31,181 nucleotides of DNA, from NCBI GenBank assembly GCA_031258625.1, contig JAIRMO010000160.1, positions 1-31,181 on the forward strand, given 5' to 3'. The notes below the pieces were generated by a model. That model saw only the letters and a program-made list of their open reading frames with translations, ran no database searches and was not told the DNA's origin. Numbering within the stretch: the stretch's first letter is position 1; the number at the start of each line of letters is the position of its first letter. The position numbers and the translations under genes are program-made. This stretch comes from Spirochaetaceae bacterium. GTDB taxonomy: Bacteria; Spirochaetota; Spirochaetia; Treponematales; Breznakiellaceae. Shown piece by piece: positions 23,381-31,159 of the stretch.

Positions 23381-23405
23381 CAGGAAAGGATGGAACGTGT
23401 ACATT
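23377..23405 (+). promoter_or_regulatory. candidate promoter with long leader before rho
   Basis: TTGACA at 23377-23382 overlaps the pncC stop and is followed after 17 bases by TACATT at 23400-23405. A transcript from here would carry a leader of about 195 bases before the rho start. In E. coli rho is autoregulated by attenuation in its leader; a similar control here is inference. No convincing hairpin is seen in 23406-23606. Confidence 0.4.
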
Positions 23406-23606
23406 TAAGGTAGCTGGTATGTTGAACAAGATCGTTTTCATTAGTATGGGTTAATGTATTGTTGCTTAGACAAACAAGTAGTCCTTTCAATTGTTAAGAA
23501 ATAATCTAACAGGAAACAAACCCGTTGAAAATACGCGGTATATGGTATCCCATCTTTTCTCGTGCGGTACAATCGAGAATGTAAAATATAGAAACGGAGT
23601 TTATCC

Positions 23607-25412
23607 ATGGCAATCGTAAAAAGGCGTCGAGATTCAAAAGTCATAGAAACCGAAGAATCCGGCAATTTTGGACAAGGAGAACTGACTATGACCGATTCCT
23701 ATGGTGGTGAAGAAGGATCATCGCCGGTTAGCCCGAATAACGAGGCGGGGTTTGAAACGGAACGGGGGGAAGAATCCGGGGAGGGATCCCTGGATCAAAA
23801 CCGTCCGGGGGATTATTTGGAGGGTGAATATTCAGGAACGGAAGATCCGGGGGATGAATATTCCGGGGAAAGACCCAATGGAAAAGCGGTAATTGTCCGG
23901 GCGCGGTCTAAGCGGAACGGGACCTACCGGGAAAACCGGGGTAAAAATGGTTACCGGGGTTCCCCGGCCGCCGCGCCGCCGAACCCGGTCCCGTCGGGTC
24001 AGCCCCTCTCGGTTTCTGCCGGGGGAGGCTCGCCGGCATCGGCCCTTCCCCTGTCGGCGATTCCGAAAAACCTTCCTTCTATGCCGGATATTTACGGTAA
24101 ACCGGAACCCCGCCTAGATCAGGATAACGGCAAGCCCCGGCTTTCAATTAATGAACTGATCCGGCTCAACATGATGGATCTCCGGGAATTGGCGGCTTCC
24201 TACAATATCTCCCATGAGGATATGGTGGCTTTAAAAAAACAGGAGATCATATTCTCCATTCTTAAAGCCCACACCGAGCGGGGGGGGATCATCTACGCCT
24301 ACGGCTCCTTGGAAATCCTCCCCGATGGGTACGGGTTCCTCAGGAGCCCCCAGAATTCCTATCTCCCCGGCCCGGACGACATCTACATCAGTCCCAGCCA
24401 GATCCGGCTCTTTGCCCTGAAAACCGGTGATACCGTCTACGGCCAGATCCGCAGCCCCAAGGAGCAGGAGCGGTTTTTCGCCATGCTCCGGGTGGAAACG
24501 GTGAATTACGACGATCCCACGGTGGCCCAGAACCGGATCCCCTTCGACAACCTGACCCCCCTCTACCCGGATGAAAAACTCGATCTGGAAACCCTCACCG
24601 AGGGGATCTCCGAGCGGATCATCAACCTCTTCTGCCCCATCGGTAAGGGTCAGCGGGCCCTCATCGTAGCCCCCCCCCGGACGGGGAAAACCATCATGAT
24701 GCAGAAGATCGCCAACGCCATTACCAAAAACCACCCCGAGGTCTACCTCATCGTACTCCTCATCGACGAGCGCCCCGAGGAGGTTACCGACATGGAGCGG
24801 ACCGTCCGGGCGGAGGTGATCTCCTCTACCTTTGACGAGCAGGCCACCCGGCACGGCCAGGTTACCGAGATGGTCCTGGAAAAGGCCAAACGCCTGGTGG
24901 AACACAAAAAGGACGTGGTGATCCTCCTGGATTCCATTACCCGCCTGGCCCGGGCCTATAACCAGACCGTCCCCACCTCGGGGAAGATCCTCTCCGGCGG
25001 TGTTGACTCCAACGCCCTCCACAAGCCCAAGCGCTTTTTCGGGGCCGCCCGGAACATCGAGGAGGGGGGGAGCCTCACCATCATCTCCACCGCCCTCATC
25101 GAGACCGGCAGCCGTATGGACGAGGTTATTTTTGAAGAGTTTAAGGGTACCGGTAACCTGGAGATCGACCTGGACCGGCGGATCAGCGACCGCAGGCTTT
25201 TCCCGGCGATCAACATCAAAAAGTCCGGCACCCGGAAGGAGGAACTCCTCCTCACTGAAGAGGAACTTCAAAAGATCTGGATTCTCCGAAAGGTCATCAA
25301 CCCCATGGACGATATCGAGATCATCGAACTTCTGGTTGACAAAATGAAAAAAACCAAGAATAATGAAGCGTTCCTCAGATCGATGAACACCGGTTCCGCC
25401 GGCATGGATTAA
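23607..25412 (+). CDS. rho: transcription termination factor Rho with long N-terminal extension
   Basis: Hexameric RNA helicase/ATPase of 601 residues, about 180 longer than E. coli Rho. Residues 1-180 are an acidic then Arg/Gly- and Pro-rich low-complexity extension. The standard Rho_N domain ([20 protein letters not shown]) starts at 181. The RNA-binding domain has GYGFLRS and [11 protein letters not shown]; the P-loop is APPRTGKT (355-362), Walker [11 protein letters not shown] and [16 protein letters not shown], and the Q- and R-loop region [15 protein letters not shown]. All catalytic motifs are intact. The core uses strongly C-ending codons compared with its own N-terminus. ATG with GGAG upstream; rpmE follows after 27 bases. 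Confidence 0.97.
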   Translation: MAIVKRRRDSKVIETEESGNFGQGELTMTDSYGGEEGSSPVSPNNEAGFETERGEESGEGSLDQNRPGDYLEGEYSGTEDPGDEYSGERPNGKAVIVRARSKRNGTYRENRGKNGYRGSPAAAPPNPVPSGQPLSVSAGGGSPASALPLSAIPKNLPSMPDIYGKPEPRLDQDNGKPRLSINELIRLNMMDLRELAASYNISHEDMVALKKQEIIFSILKAHTERGGIIYAYGSLEILPDGYGFLRSPQNSYLPGPDDIYISPSQIRLFALKTGDTVYGQIRSPKEQERFFAMLRVETVNYDDPTVAQNRIPFDNLTPLYPDEKLDLETLTEGISERIINLFCPIGKGQRALIVAPPRTGKTIMMQKIANAITKNHPEVYLIVLLIDERPEEVTDMERTVRAEVISSTFDEQATRHGQVTEMVLEKAKRLVEHKKDVVILLDSITRLARAYNQTVPTSGKILSGGVDSNALHKPKRFFGAARNIEEGGSLTIISTALIETGSRMDEVIFEEFKGTGNLEIDLDRRISDRRLFPAINIKKSGTRKEELLLTEEELQKIWILRKVINPMDDIEIIELLVDKMKKTKNNEAFLRSMNTGSAGMD

Positions 25413-25439
25413 TGAATTTCCGGGAGGTTTATTTTATAG

Positions 25440-25643
25440 ATGAAAGAAAAAATTCATCCTAAATACGAGGCGACCAAGATTACCTGTGCCTGCGGGAACG
25501 TGATCGAAACCCGTTCCACCGTCAAGGATCTCAAGGTTGAAATTTGTTCCGCCTGCCATCCTTTTTTTACGGGTAAGCAGAAACTGGTGGATACCGCCGG
25601 CCGGATTGAACGGTTCCGCAAGAAATACAATATCAAAGAGTAA
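25440..25643 (+). CDS. rpmE: 50S ribosomal protein L31 (zinc-binding type)
   Basis: This 67-residue L31 is of the C+ type with four zinc-ligand cysteines: Cys16 and Cys18 (TCACGN), Cys37 and Cys40 (CSACHPF). The start MKEKIHP and the [19 protein letters not shown] end are typical. GGGAGG lies upstream of the ATG. It follows rho as in other treponemes, from memory, and ends only 7 bases before the convergent rlmK-like gene. The presence of the zinc form suggests that a zinc-independent paralogue, if any, is elsewhere. Confidence 0.96.
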   Translation: MKEKIHPKYEATKITCACGNVIETRSTVKDLKVEICSACHPFFTGKQKLVDTAGRIERFRKKYNIKE

Positions 25644-25650
25644 CCCCGTA

Positions 25651-26679
25651 TTAGGGCCGTGTAAAGGTATAACAAAGGGGCGGTTTTTTCCCCCGAAAAT
25701 CCTCATCCTCCATAAGGGCCGAGAGGTCCGTAATTTTCCATTCGGGAAATTCCTTGGGATCGAGGTGAAAGTGCCGGACATTAACGCTGAACCAGAGTTT
25801 TCCCCCGGCTTTAAGCAGGGAAAGACATTGAGAAATAAGGGATTTATGGTCCCGTTTGATATCCAGGGCGGCGGTCATCTTTTTTGAGTTGGAAAAAGCC
25901 GGGGGATCCAGGATGATGATGTCCCAGGAAAGTCCCGCCTTTAGCGCGGCGTCAAGAAAGGGGAGGGCATCGGCCCGGATGAGCCGATAGGGATCGCCCC
26001 GGTCCCGGGGATGTTTCCGGGCGGTAAGACGCTCCGGAGGGACCGGAAGGGCCTTAAAACGGTTTAACCCAAAGTTCACCGCCGCCCATTCCAGGTAGGA
26101 CCGGGACATATCCACCGAATCGACCGCCGCCGCGCCCCCGGCGGCGGCGCAAACCGAAAAGGCCCCGGTATAACAAAACAGGTTGAGCAGGGTTTTCCCG
26201 GCCGCTTCGGAGCGGATCCGGCTCCGCATCTGACGGCGGTCAGGGAAAAACCCCGTGTCCAGGTAATCCGAAAGGTTCACCCGGAAGGTCAAGTCCCCTT
26301 CCCGGATATCCCTCAGAAAGTTTTGCCGCCCCATCCGCCGGTATTGGGTTTTTCCCCGCTGGTGTTCCCGGTATTTAAGAAAAACCCGCTCTCGGGGAAT
26401 CTCCAGGGCATCGGAAATTGCCCCGGTCATAACCGTAAGCCATACCGCTTCCTCCGCCGGGTCCTTATCGTAGGGCCGTTTGTAGAAGGCCCCGGAGACC
26501 GCGTCGCCGTAGAGATCCAACACCAGGGGAATTTCAGGTATGTCCCGGTCATAGAGCCGGAACACATCGGTTCCGGTCCGTTTTGCCCATTTTTTAAGGT
26601 GGCGGTACCTTTTTTTTATCCGGTTGTGGAGCATCTCCCCCTGGGAGCCGGTCTTTAGCTCACCGGGATTTTTTGCCAT
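25651..26679 (-). CDS. RlmK-like 23S rRNA methyltransferase (stand-alone)
   Basis: This 342-residue class I SAM methyltransferase resembles the C-terminal half (RlmK, m7G2069) of E. coli RlmKL. The start NRIKKRYRHLKKWAKRTG and FRLYDRDIPEIPLVLDLYGD match that half, followed by VFLKYREHQRGKTQY, NLSDYLDTGFFPD, a SAM-binding LLNLFCYTGAFSVCAAAGG, VDMSRSYLEWA and the catalytic-type IILDPPAFSNSKKM. The N-terminal RlmL half (m2G2445 with THUMP domain) is not fused. RlmI (m5C1962) is a less likely alternative because the PUA domain is absent. It overlaps rex by 20 bases, so the two are one transcript. Confidence 0.85.
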   Translation of the reverse strand: MAKNPGELKTGSQGEMLHNRIKKRYRHLKKWAKRTGTDVFRLYDRDIPEIPLVLDLYGDAVSGAFYKRPYDKDPAEEAVWLTVMTGAISDALEIPRERVFLKYREHQRGKTQYRRMGRQNFLRDIREGDLTFRVNLSDYLDTGFFPDRRQMRSRIRSEAAGKTLLNLFCYTGAFSVCAAAGGAAAVDSVDMSRSYLEWAAVNFGLNRFKALPVPPERLTARKHPRDRGDPYRLIRADALPFLDAALKAGLSWDIIILDPPAFSNSKKMTAALDIKRDHKSLISQCLSLLKAGGKLWFSVNVRHFHLDPKEFPEWKITDLSALMEDEDFRGKKPPLCYTFTRP

Positions 26680-27322
26680 TCCTTTCTTCCGTGCGGTTGG
26701 CCTGCATGGTTACACAAAGCAGGGCGTACCCCGAGGACAGGTCCTCCTTTTGGACTATCACCTGATCGGGAACCTTGAGTTTTACATTGGTAAAATTCCA
26801 GATCCCCACGATTCCCGCGTTCACCAGCATATCCGTTGTCTCCTGGGCAAAGCCGGAGGGTACGGTGAGGATGGCGACCTTGACGCCGAAATTACGGATC
26901 TGAATACCCATGGTTTCCACATCCAATACGGGTACTCCGTGTACGGTGGTCCCTATTTTTTCATGATTTTTATCAAAAGCGGCCATAATGTTTAATCCAT
27001 GAAACTGGAATTCCTGGTATCCCATCAGGGCGGTTCCCAAATTTCCCACCCCAATCAGTACCGCGTCCTGGGGAACGTTCCAGCCGAGGAACTTTTCAAT
27101 GGCGGTAATCAACGCCTCCAGAGGGTAGCCTTTTTTCGGTTTACCGATGATACCGGTAATGGCCAGATCCTTACGAACCTGAATAGGCTCCAGGTTTAAT
27201 TCCTGGGCGATTAAGGTCCCTGAAATAAATTCGCCCCCCTCATGCTGATATTGCCGGATGGTATGTAAATACGAGGGTAACCGGCGTACGGAGGGGGCGG
27301 CGGAAATCTTAATTTTTGCCAC
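26660..27322 (-). CDS. rex: redox-sensing transcriptional repressor Rex
   Basis: Rex represses fermentation, hydrogenase and respiration genes and is released from DNA when NADH rises. The 220-residue product has the N-terminal winged helix (VRRLPSYLHTIRQYQHEGGEFISGTLIAQELNL, then QVRKDLAITGIIGKPKKGY) and a Rossmann domain with GVGNLGTAL (about residues 92-100) for NAD(H). The C-terminal domain-swap helix is partly present. The start is GTG at 27322, with AAGGA six bases upstream. It overlaps the rlmK-like gene downstream. The hnd operon is a natural target by function, but no Rex-type operator was recognised there. Confidence 0.95.
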   Translation of the reverse strand: MAKIKISAAPSVRRLPSYLHTIRQYQHEGGEFISGTLIAQELNLEPIQVRKDLAITGIIGKPKKGYPLEALITAIEKFLGWNVPQDAVLIGVGNLGTALMGYQEFQFHGLNIMAAFDKNHEKIGTTVHGVPVLDVETMGIQIRNFGVKVAILTVPSGFAQETTDMLVNAGIVGIWNFTNVKLKVPDQVIVQKEDLSSGYALLCVTMQANRTEERNGKKSR

Positions 27323-27664
27323 AATAATTCCTTATAATGAGCCTTTTCCCAAACTGAAATTTTGAGAAAACCTTTTTCCATTTTAGATTATCTCTCGATA
27401 AAAATCAATCGATAGACCGGTTTTAAGACCCGGCCGGTTTTGAAACCGGCATTAAGAAAAAGCCTCAGGGTTAATAGGTTTGTTCGGACACCGCGGTTTC
27501 CGAATAAATTCCGGTCAAAAATGTTCTTTGTCCCGGGTCCGGGGATTGTCAGGATCGCCATAATTGTTCAAAATAATAAAGGCGGTTTCAAAACCAACCG
27601 GGTTTTGGGACCCGGTCATTTCCTTTCAGGGATGGGTAATCGAAAGGCCCCCAGGGAGCATAGA
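27323..27664. promoter_or_regulatory. divergent intergenic region of rex and the Lnb-like gene, rich in dyads
   Basis: No gene is seen in these 342 bases if the GTG at 27665 is the true start of the next gene. A perfect palindrome GCCGGTTT-TG-AAACCGGC lies at 27433-27450, a related GGTTT-CA-AAACC at 27584-27595, and CCGGGT/ACCCGG just after it at about 27597-27614. These may be operators or a transcript leader. None matches the Rex consensus TTGTGAA-N4-TTCACAA closely. Confidence 0.45.
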
Positions 27665-28966
27665 GTGTGTCGCTTTGTTAAATTTCCGTGCGTTTTAGTG
27701 GTTTTGCTGATGTTTATGCTGTTCCCCGGTATTTCCCTTTCCGCCCAGAGTGAAACCGGGAAAAGCCGGGGGGATTATCTTACCCTTAAGATAGCGATTA
27801 TGGGTCCCGGGGATGAGCTGTACTTTTGGTGGGGGCATATAGCCCTGATTGTGGAAGACACCGTATCCGGCCAGAGCCGTTTCTACGATTACGGGCTCTT
27901 TTCTTTCAAAAACGATCGTTTCTTTGTTAATTTTGCCTTCGGCCGGCTCCTCTATAGCTGCGGGGTTTCCCCTACGGGGAATAATATCGATAATTATATC
28001 AGAACCAATCGGGATGTAACCATCTACACCCTGGATCTGCCGGCCGTACAAAAAGAAGCGGTATGGCGTTACGCGGAACAAAACGTACTTCCTGAAAACC
28101 GGGACTATTATTACCACCATTTTAAAGACAACTGCGCTACCCGGATTCGGGATCTTATCGATCTTGCCACGGACGGCCAATTTAAGGAACGGTTTGGAGA
28201 GGCCCCGGGCCGGTTTACCCTGCGGCAGCATGTCCGCCGGCATACCTGGTTTTCCCCCTTTTTTGACTGGTTCCTCAATTTCCTCATGGGTCAGGACATC
28301 GACACCCCGATAACGGTCTGGGAAGAGATGTTCCTTCCCGGGGAAATCGAGACCCGGATTCAGGGGTTCCGGTATATCGACCCCTACGGGGAGGAACGGG
28401 TTTTAGTCTCCTCCTCCGAGATCCTTAACCGGGCGGTAAACCGGCCGGCGATTTTGGATAAACCCCGCCGACAATGGATCCGGGAACTTTTTTTGGGTCT
28501 TTTTATCGCGGCGGGTCTGGGTTTTTTATTGGGGTTACAAAAGATAAAACCCCGGATGGGCCGCCTTCTTTTGGGGTTGGCCCAGGTTGTTTTGGGACTT
28601 TTTTTTGGGATCGCGGGGGCGCTCCTTCTTTTTATGACCTTTTTCACGAACCATGATTATACCTATCACAACAGCAATTTCCTCTATGTTAACCCCTTGA
28701 TTTTGGCGGCGGTTCCTCTGGGTCTTATTTTTGCCCGGGGGAAGGATCCTAAAAAGCGTTTGTTCGCGGAATCCCTTTTGCGGGGCCTTTGGACCTATGT
28801 GTTCCTGGGGGGTATCCTCTCCATGATCATCAAATTATTCCCCGGATTTTATCAGCAAAATCAGGTTACCCAGGCGCTTGTTTTGCCCTTTGCCCTGGTT
28901 TTAAGCTTTATACCCCCCGGGGGGAAGATGCTTTTTATGGGCCTGCGGAAAAAACGGCGGGAATAA
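27665..28966 (+). CDS. DUF4105 / Lnb-like membrane protein, possible lipoprotein N-acyltransferase
   Basis: The protein is about 433 residues. A signal peptide (hydrophobic VLVVLLMFMLFPGISLSAQS) precedes a periplasmic DUF4105 domain at about residues 38-290 with a conserved His58 (WWGHIAL), Cys157 (DNCATRIRDLIDL) and YDYGLF. Four or five membrane helices follow, from about 280 to the end. I choose the GTG at 27665 (AGGGAG upstream) because the longer in-frame reading to 27440 lacks a signal peptide at its start and crosses palindromes. DUF4105 was, from memory, identified in Bacteroides as the catalytic domain of lipoprotein N-acyltransferase Lnb; His and Cys here fit a thiol acyltransfer mechanism. 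Lnt is encoded 6 kb away. lipA follows after 9 bases. Confidence 0.7.
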   Translation: MCRFVKFPCVLVVLLMFMLFPGISLSAQSETGKSRGDYLTLKIAIMGPGDELYFWWGHIALIVEDTVSGQSRFYDYGLFSFKNDRFFVNFAFGRLLYSCGVSPTGNNIDNYIRTNRDVTIYTLDLPAVQKEAVWRYAEQNVLPENRDYYYHHFKDNCATRIRDLIDLATDGQFKERFGEAPGRFTLRQHVRRHTWFSPFFDWFLNFLMGQDIDTPITVWEEMFLPGEIETRIQGFRYIDPYGEERVLVSSSEILNRAVNRPAILDKPRRQWIRELFLGLFIAAGLGFLLGLQKIKPRMGRLLLGLAQVVLGLFFGIAGALLLFMTFFTNHDYTYHNSNFLYVNPLILAAVPLGLIFARGKDPKKRLFAESLLRGLWTYVFLGGILSMIIKLFPGFYQQNQVTQALVLPFALVLSFIPPGGKMLFMGLRKKRRE

Positions 28967-28975
28967 GGGAAGAAG

Positions 28976-29902
28976 ATGTTTGAAAAGAGAGAAGCCCGGC
29001 CCCTGGCGAAACCCGATTGGATCCGGGTCAAGGCGCCCTCGGGGGATTCCTGGAAACAGGTCCGGGGGATAATCGAGAAACACCGGCTCCATACGGTCTG
29101 TGATGAAGCCCAATGTCCCAATCGGGGTGAATGTTGGGGGGCGCTTACCGCCACTTTTATGATCCTGGGAGACCTCTGTACCCGTTCCTGCCGGTTTTGC
29201 GCGGTGGCCTCCGCCGGGAAAGGACGGCCCCTCCGGGAGGAGGAAGGCCGGGCTCTTGCCCGGGCCGTGGAGGAATTGAAGCTCCGGTACGTGGTCCTGA
29301 CTTCGGTGGATCGGGATGATCTTCCCCTCCGGGGGGCGGATCATTTTGCCGCCTGTGTATGGGCCGTCAGGGCCGGGAACCCCGGCGTCCGGGTAGAGAT
29401 CCTCATCCCCGATTATACCGAAGCGGAACTGGCCTGTTTTGCGGGAAAAGAGCCGGATGTGTGGGCCCATAATGTGGAGACCGTCCGTTCCCTCCAGTGG
29501 GTTCGGGACCGGCGGGCGTCCTTTGACAAGAGTCTTGCCACCCTCAGGGCGGCAAAAAAAGCCGGGGCGTCAAAAAACGCGGGGGATCCGGTTACCAAAT
29601 CAAGCCTTATGTTGGGGCTGGGGGAAAAAAGGGCGGAGGTTCTCTCCGCCATGGATGAACTCCGTTTAGCCGGGGTCGATATCCTTGTCCTGGGGCAGTA
29701 CCTGCGGCCTTCCCCGGCTCAGATCCCCGTGGCCGAATATATACACCCCGAAGAATTCTTTCGTTACGCCGAAGAAGCCCGGAACCGGGGGTTTTCCTCG
29801 GTGGTGTCTTCCCCCCTGGCCCGGACCAGCTATCACGCCATGGCTTCCGCCCCTGCCGCCGCGGCTGTTCCTGCCGCTCCCGCGGCGGAGGGGGTGGTAT
29901 AA
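28976..29902 (+). CDS. lipA: lipoyl synthase
   Basis: This radical-SAM enzyme inserts two sulfur atoms into protein-bound octanoyl groups. The 308-residue product has both clusters: auxiliary Cys42, Cys47, Cys53 (CDEAQCPNRGEC) and radical-SAM Cys68, Cys72, Cys75 (CTRSCRFC). The GDLCTRSC region and the C-terminal RTSY motif (RSSY in most members) near residue 286 complete the signature. The last 18 residues are Ala/Pro-rich (PAAPAAEG) and probably disordered. The ATG is 10 bases after the upstream stop. It is overlapped by lplB (TAATG), so it starts a compact lipoate operon. Confidence 0.95.
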   Translation: MFEKREARPLAKPDWIRVKAPSGDSWKQVRGIIEKHRLHTVCDEAQCPNRGECWGALTATFMILGDLCTRSCRFCAVASAGKGRPLREEEGRALARAVEELKLRYVVLTSVDRDDLPLRGADHFAACVWAVRAGNPGVRVEILIPDYTEAELACFAGKEPDVWAHNVETVRSLQWVRDRRASFDKSLATLRAAKKAGASKNAGDPVTKSSLMLGLGEKRAEVLSAMDELRLAGVDILVLGQYLRPSPAQIPVAEYIHPEEFFRYAEEARNRGFSSVVSSPLARTSYHAMASAPAAAAVPAAPAAEGVV

Positions 29903-30192
29903 TGCGCCTTGAAGGGCTGGGGAAACCCGATGGATGTAAACTCATACGGTTCACCGCCGAGGTGGAACAGGGCTTTATCAGGACCATCAGTATCCGGGGG
30001 GACTTTTTTGCCAGCCCCGAAGAACGGTTTGACCTGGTGGAACAGGGGCTTTCCGGCACGCCCTGGGCGGATCTGGCCCGGACCTTCGATTGTTTGATGC
30101 GGCGGGAGCAAATAGAAGCCTTCGGCATAAACGGCGCGGGGGTGGCCCGGGTGTTTTATGCCGCCCTGGGAGCGGGATACAGCCATGGATGA
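29902..30192 (+). CDS. lplB: lipoate-protein ligase accessory subunit LplB (bipartite ligase C-terminal domain)
   Basis: This 96-residue protein matches the small C-terminal domain that bipartite lipoate ligases encode separately: GKPDGCKLIRFTAEVEQGFIRTISIRGDFFASPEE. The domain is required to activate lipoate to lipoyl-AMP in the archaeal LplA/LplB pair. The ATG shares the A of the lipA stop codon, and its stop overlaps lplA by 8 bases. The gene is thus fully coupled to its partner, which lacks this domain. It could instead be read as a fused second domain elsewhere in other genomes. Confidence 0.75.
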   Translation: MRLEGLGKPDGCKLIRFTAEVEQGFIRTISIRGDFFASPEERFDLVEQGLSGTPWADLARTFDCLMRREQIEAFGINGAGVARVFYAALGAGYSHG

Positions 30193-31054
30193 TCCGGTAC
30201 TCCACCCCATGAGGCTCCTCAAGATGGGCCGGCGGGACGCTTTTTATAATATGGGCCTGGATGAAGCCCTGCTGGAAGCCGTATCACGGGGAGCTTCCCC
30301 GCCGGTGCTGCGCTTGTACGGCTGGAGCCCCCCGGCGGTTTCGGTGGGGTATTTCCAGGGGCTCACGGAAGAGATTGATCTGGAGGCCTGTAAACGGCAC
30401 GGGGTGGACGTGGTCCGCCGCATCTCCGGGGGAGGGGCGGTTTTTCACCAGGCCGAAGTAACCTACAGCATCGTGATGCCCCTCACCCATCCCCTGGCGG
30501 GTAATACTATCCAGGAATCTTACGAAACCCTCTGTAGGGGCGTCATCCGGGGCCTTGATCTTTTGGGGGTTTCCTCCCGGTTTATACCGGTAAACGATAT
30601 TATATCCGGGGAACGAAAAATATCCGGTAACGCCCAGACCCGCAGGCTCGGCTGCCTCCTCCAGCATGGGACCGTTTTGTTGGAGAACGAGGTGGACCTT
30701 ATGTTTGAACTCCTCCGGGTCCCTTCGGAAAAGCTCAAGGGGAAAATAATCCGGGACGTGAAGGACCGGATTACGAGCCTTAAACTGCTCCTGGGCCGGC
30801 CGGTTTCCTTTCCCGAGGCGGAGGATGCCCTGGCCGAAGGGTTCAGACAGGCCCTGTCCCTGGAATTTATCCCTGATTTCCCCCAGGGAGACATAGGGGG
30901 CATGGCCCCTTTCAGGCCCCTGGGGTCTGACCCCACACCCCCTATACCGCGTGGGGAGGGGGGCGCTGCCCTCCCCGCCGGGGAAGAAGAGCAACGGGCT
31001 CGGGAACTGGCGGCTGAAAAATTCAGCTCCCCCGAATGGATTTTTAAGCGGTAA
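30185..31054 (+). CDS. lplA: lipoate-protein ligase A with an in-frame palindromic insertion
   Basis: This adenylating ligase attaches lipoate (or octanoate) to lipoyl domains. The 289-residue product has the family motifs RRISGGGAVFH (78-88), FIPVNDI, the catalytic Lys145 in ERKISGNAQ, and GTVLLENEV. The C-terminus EQRARELAAEKFSSPEWIFKR is typical, but residues about 233-268 form a Gly/Pro-rich insertion not expected in the family, encoded by a GC-rich palindromic stretch (30886-30990). The start is at 30185, overlapping lplB by 8 bases; 30158 would be longer but less supported. The separate C-terminal domain is supplied by lplB. Confidence 0.9.
   Translation: MDDPVLHPMRLLKMGRRDAFYNMGLDEALLEAVSRGASPPVLRLYGWSPPAVSVGYFQGLTEEIDLEACKRHGVDVVRRISGGGAVFHQAEVTYSIVMPLTHPLAGNTIQESYETLCRGVIRGLDLLGVSSRFIPVNDIISGERKISGNAQTRRLGCLLQHGTVLLENEVDLMFELLRVPSEKLKGKIIRDVKDRITSLKLLLGRPVSFPEAEDALAEGFRQALSLEFIPDFPQGDIGGMAPFRPLGSDPTPPIPRGEGGAALPAGEEEQRARELAAEKFSSPEWIFKR
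30886..30990. repeat. palindromic element inserted in frame within lplA
   Basis: This GC-rich stretch of about 105 bases contains a perfect odd palindrome TGGGGTC-T-GACCCCA at 30921-30935 and a hairpin GGGGAGGG/CCCTCCCC at 30953-30976. It encodes the extra Gly/Pro-rich segment of LplA without a stop. Its core recurs, with one or two changes, at 18601-18615 outside any gene, so it is probably a copy of a dispersed palindromic repeat that has landed in the gene. Confidence 0.5.
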
Positions 31055-31067
31055 AGGCCGCCCCGAA

Positions 31068-31132
31068 ATGCCTCATTTTAAAAAGTAACTTTAGGCCCGG
31101 ATGCCTCATTTAGAAAAAAGTAACTTTAGGCC
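31068..31132. repeat. two tandem copies of a 30-32 base repeat
   Basis: Unit 1 (31068-31097) and unit 2 (31101-31132) both start ATGCCTCATTT and end AAGTAACTTTAGGCC; they differ only in a central TA-rich part and in a 2-base length change. They begin 14 bases after the lplA stop. Just two units with a 3-base gap do not make a CRISPR array. A regulatory or dispersed-repeat role cannot be told. Confidence 0.6.
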
Positions 31133-31136
31133 GCCG

Positions 31137-31159
31137 GTTCCCTCCCCGAAGGAGGGGAC
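31137..31159 (+). terminator. possible terminator hairpin downstream of lplA
   Basis: GTTCCCTCC at 31137-31145 pairs with GGAGGGGAC (31151-31159) around a CCGAA loop, and CCGCCG/CGGCG arms lie outside. No T run follows, so it is a weak terminator candidate; its position after the lipoate operon is the main argument. Confidence 0.35.

Noticed and set aside
23491..23512. TTGTTAA followed by CTAACAG before rho as a Rex operator
   Set aside because: The gap between half-sites is too long for the known Rex site and the second half-site is imperfect.
24231..25271. 346-residue ORF on the minus strand
   Set aside because: It is the complement of the C-ending, biased core of rho; the low-complexity Gly/Asp-rich product is not a protein family.
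27440..27664. N-terminal extension of the Lnb-like gene
   Set aside because: The in-frame ATG at 27440 would place 75 residues before the signal peptide and would translate palindromes; the GTG at 27665 has a good ribosome binding site.
31068..31132. CRISPR array
   Set aside because: There are only two units, separated by 3 bases, with no unique spacers and no cas genes.
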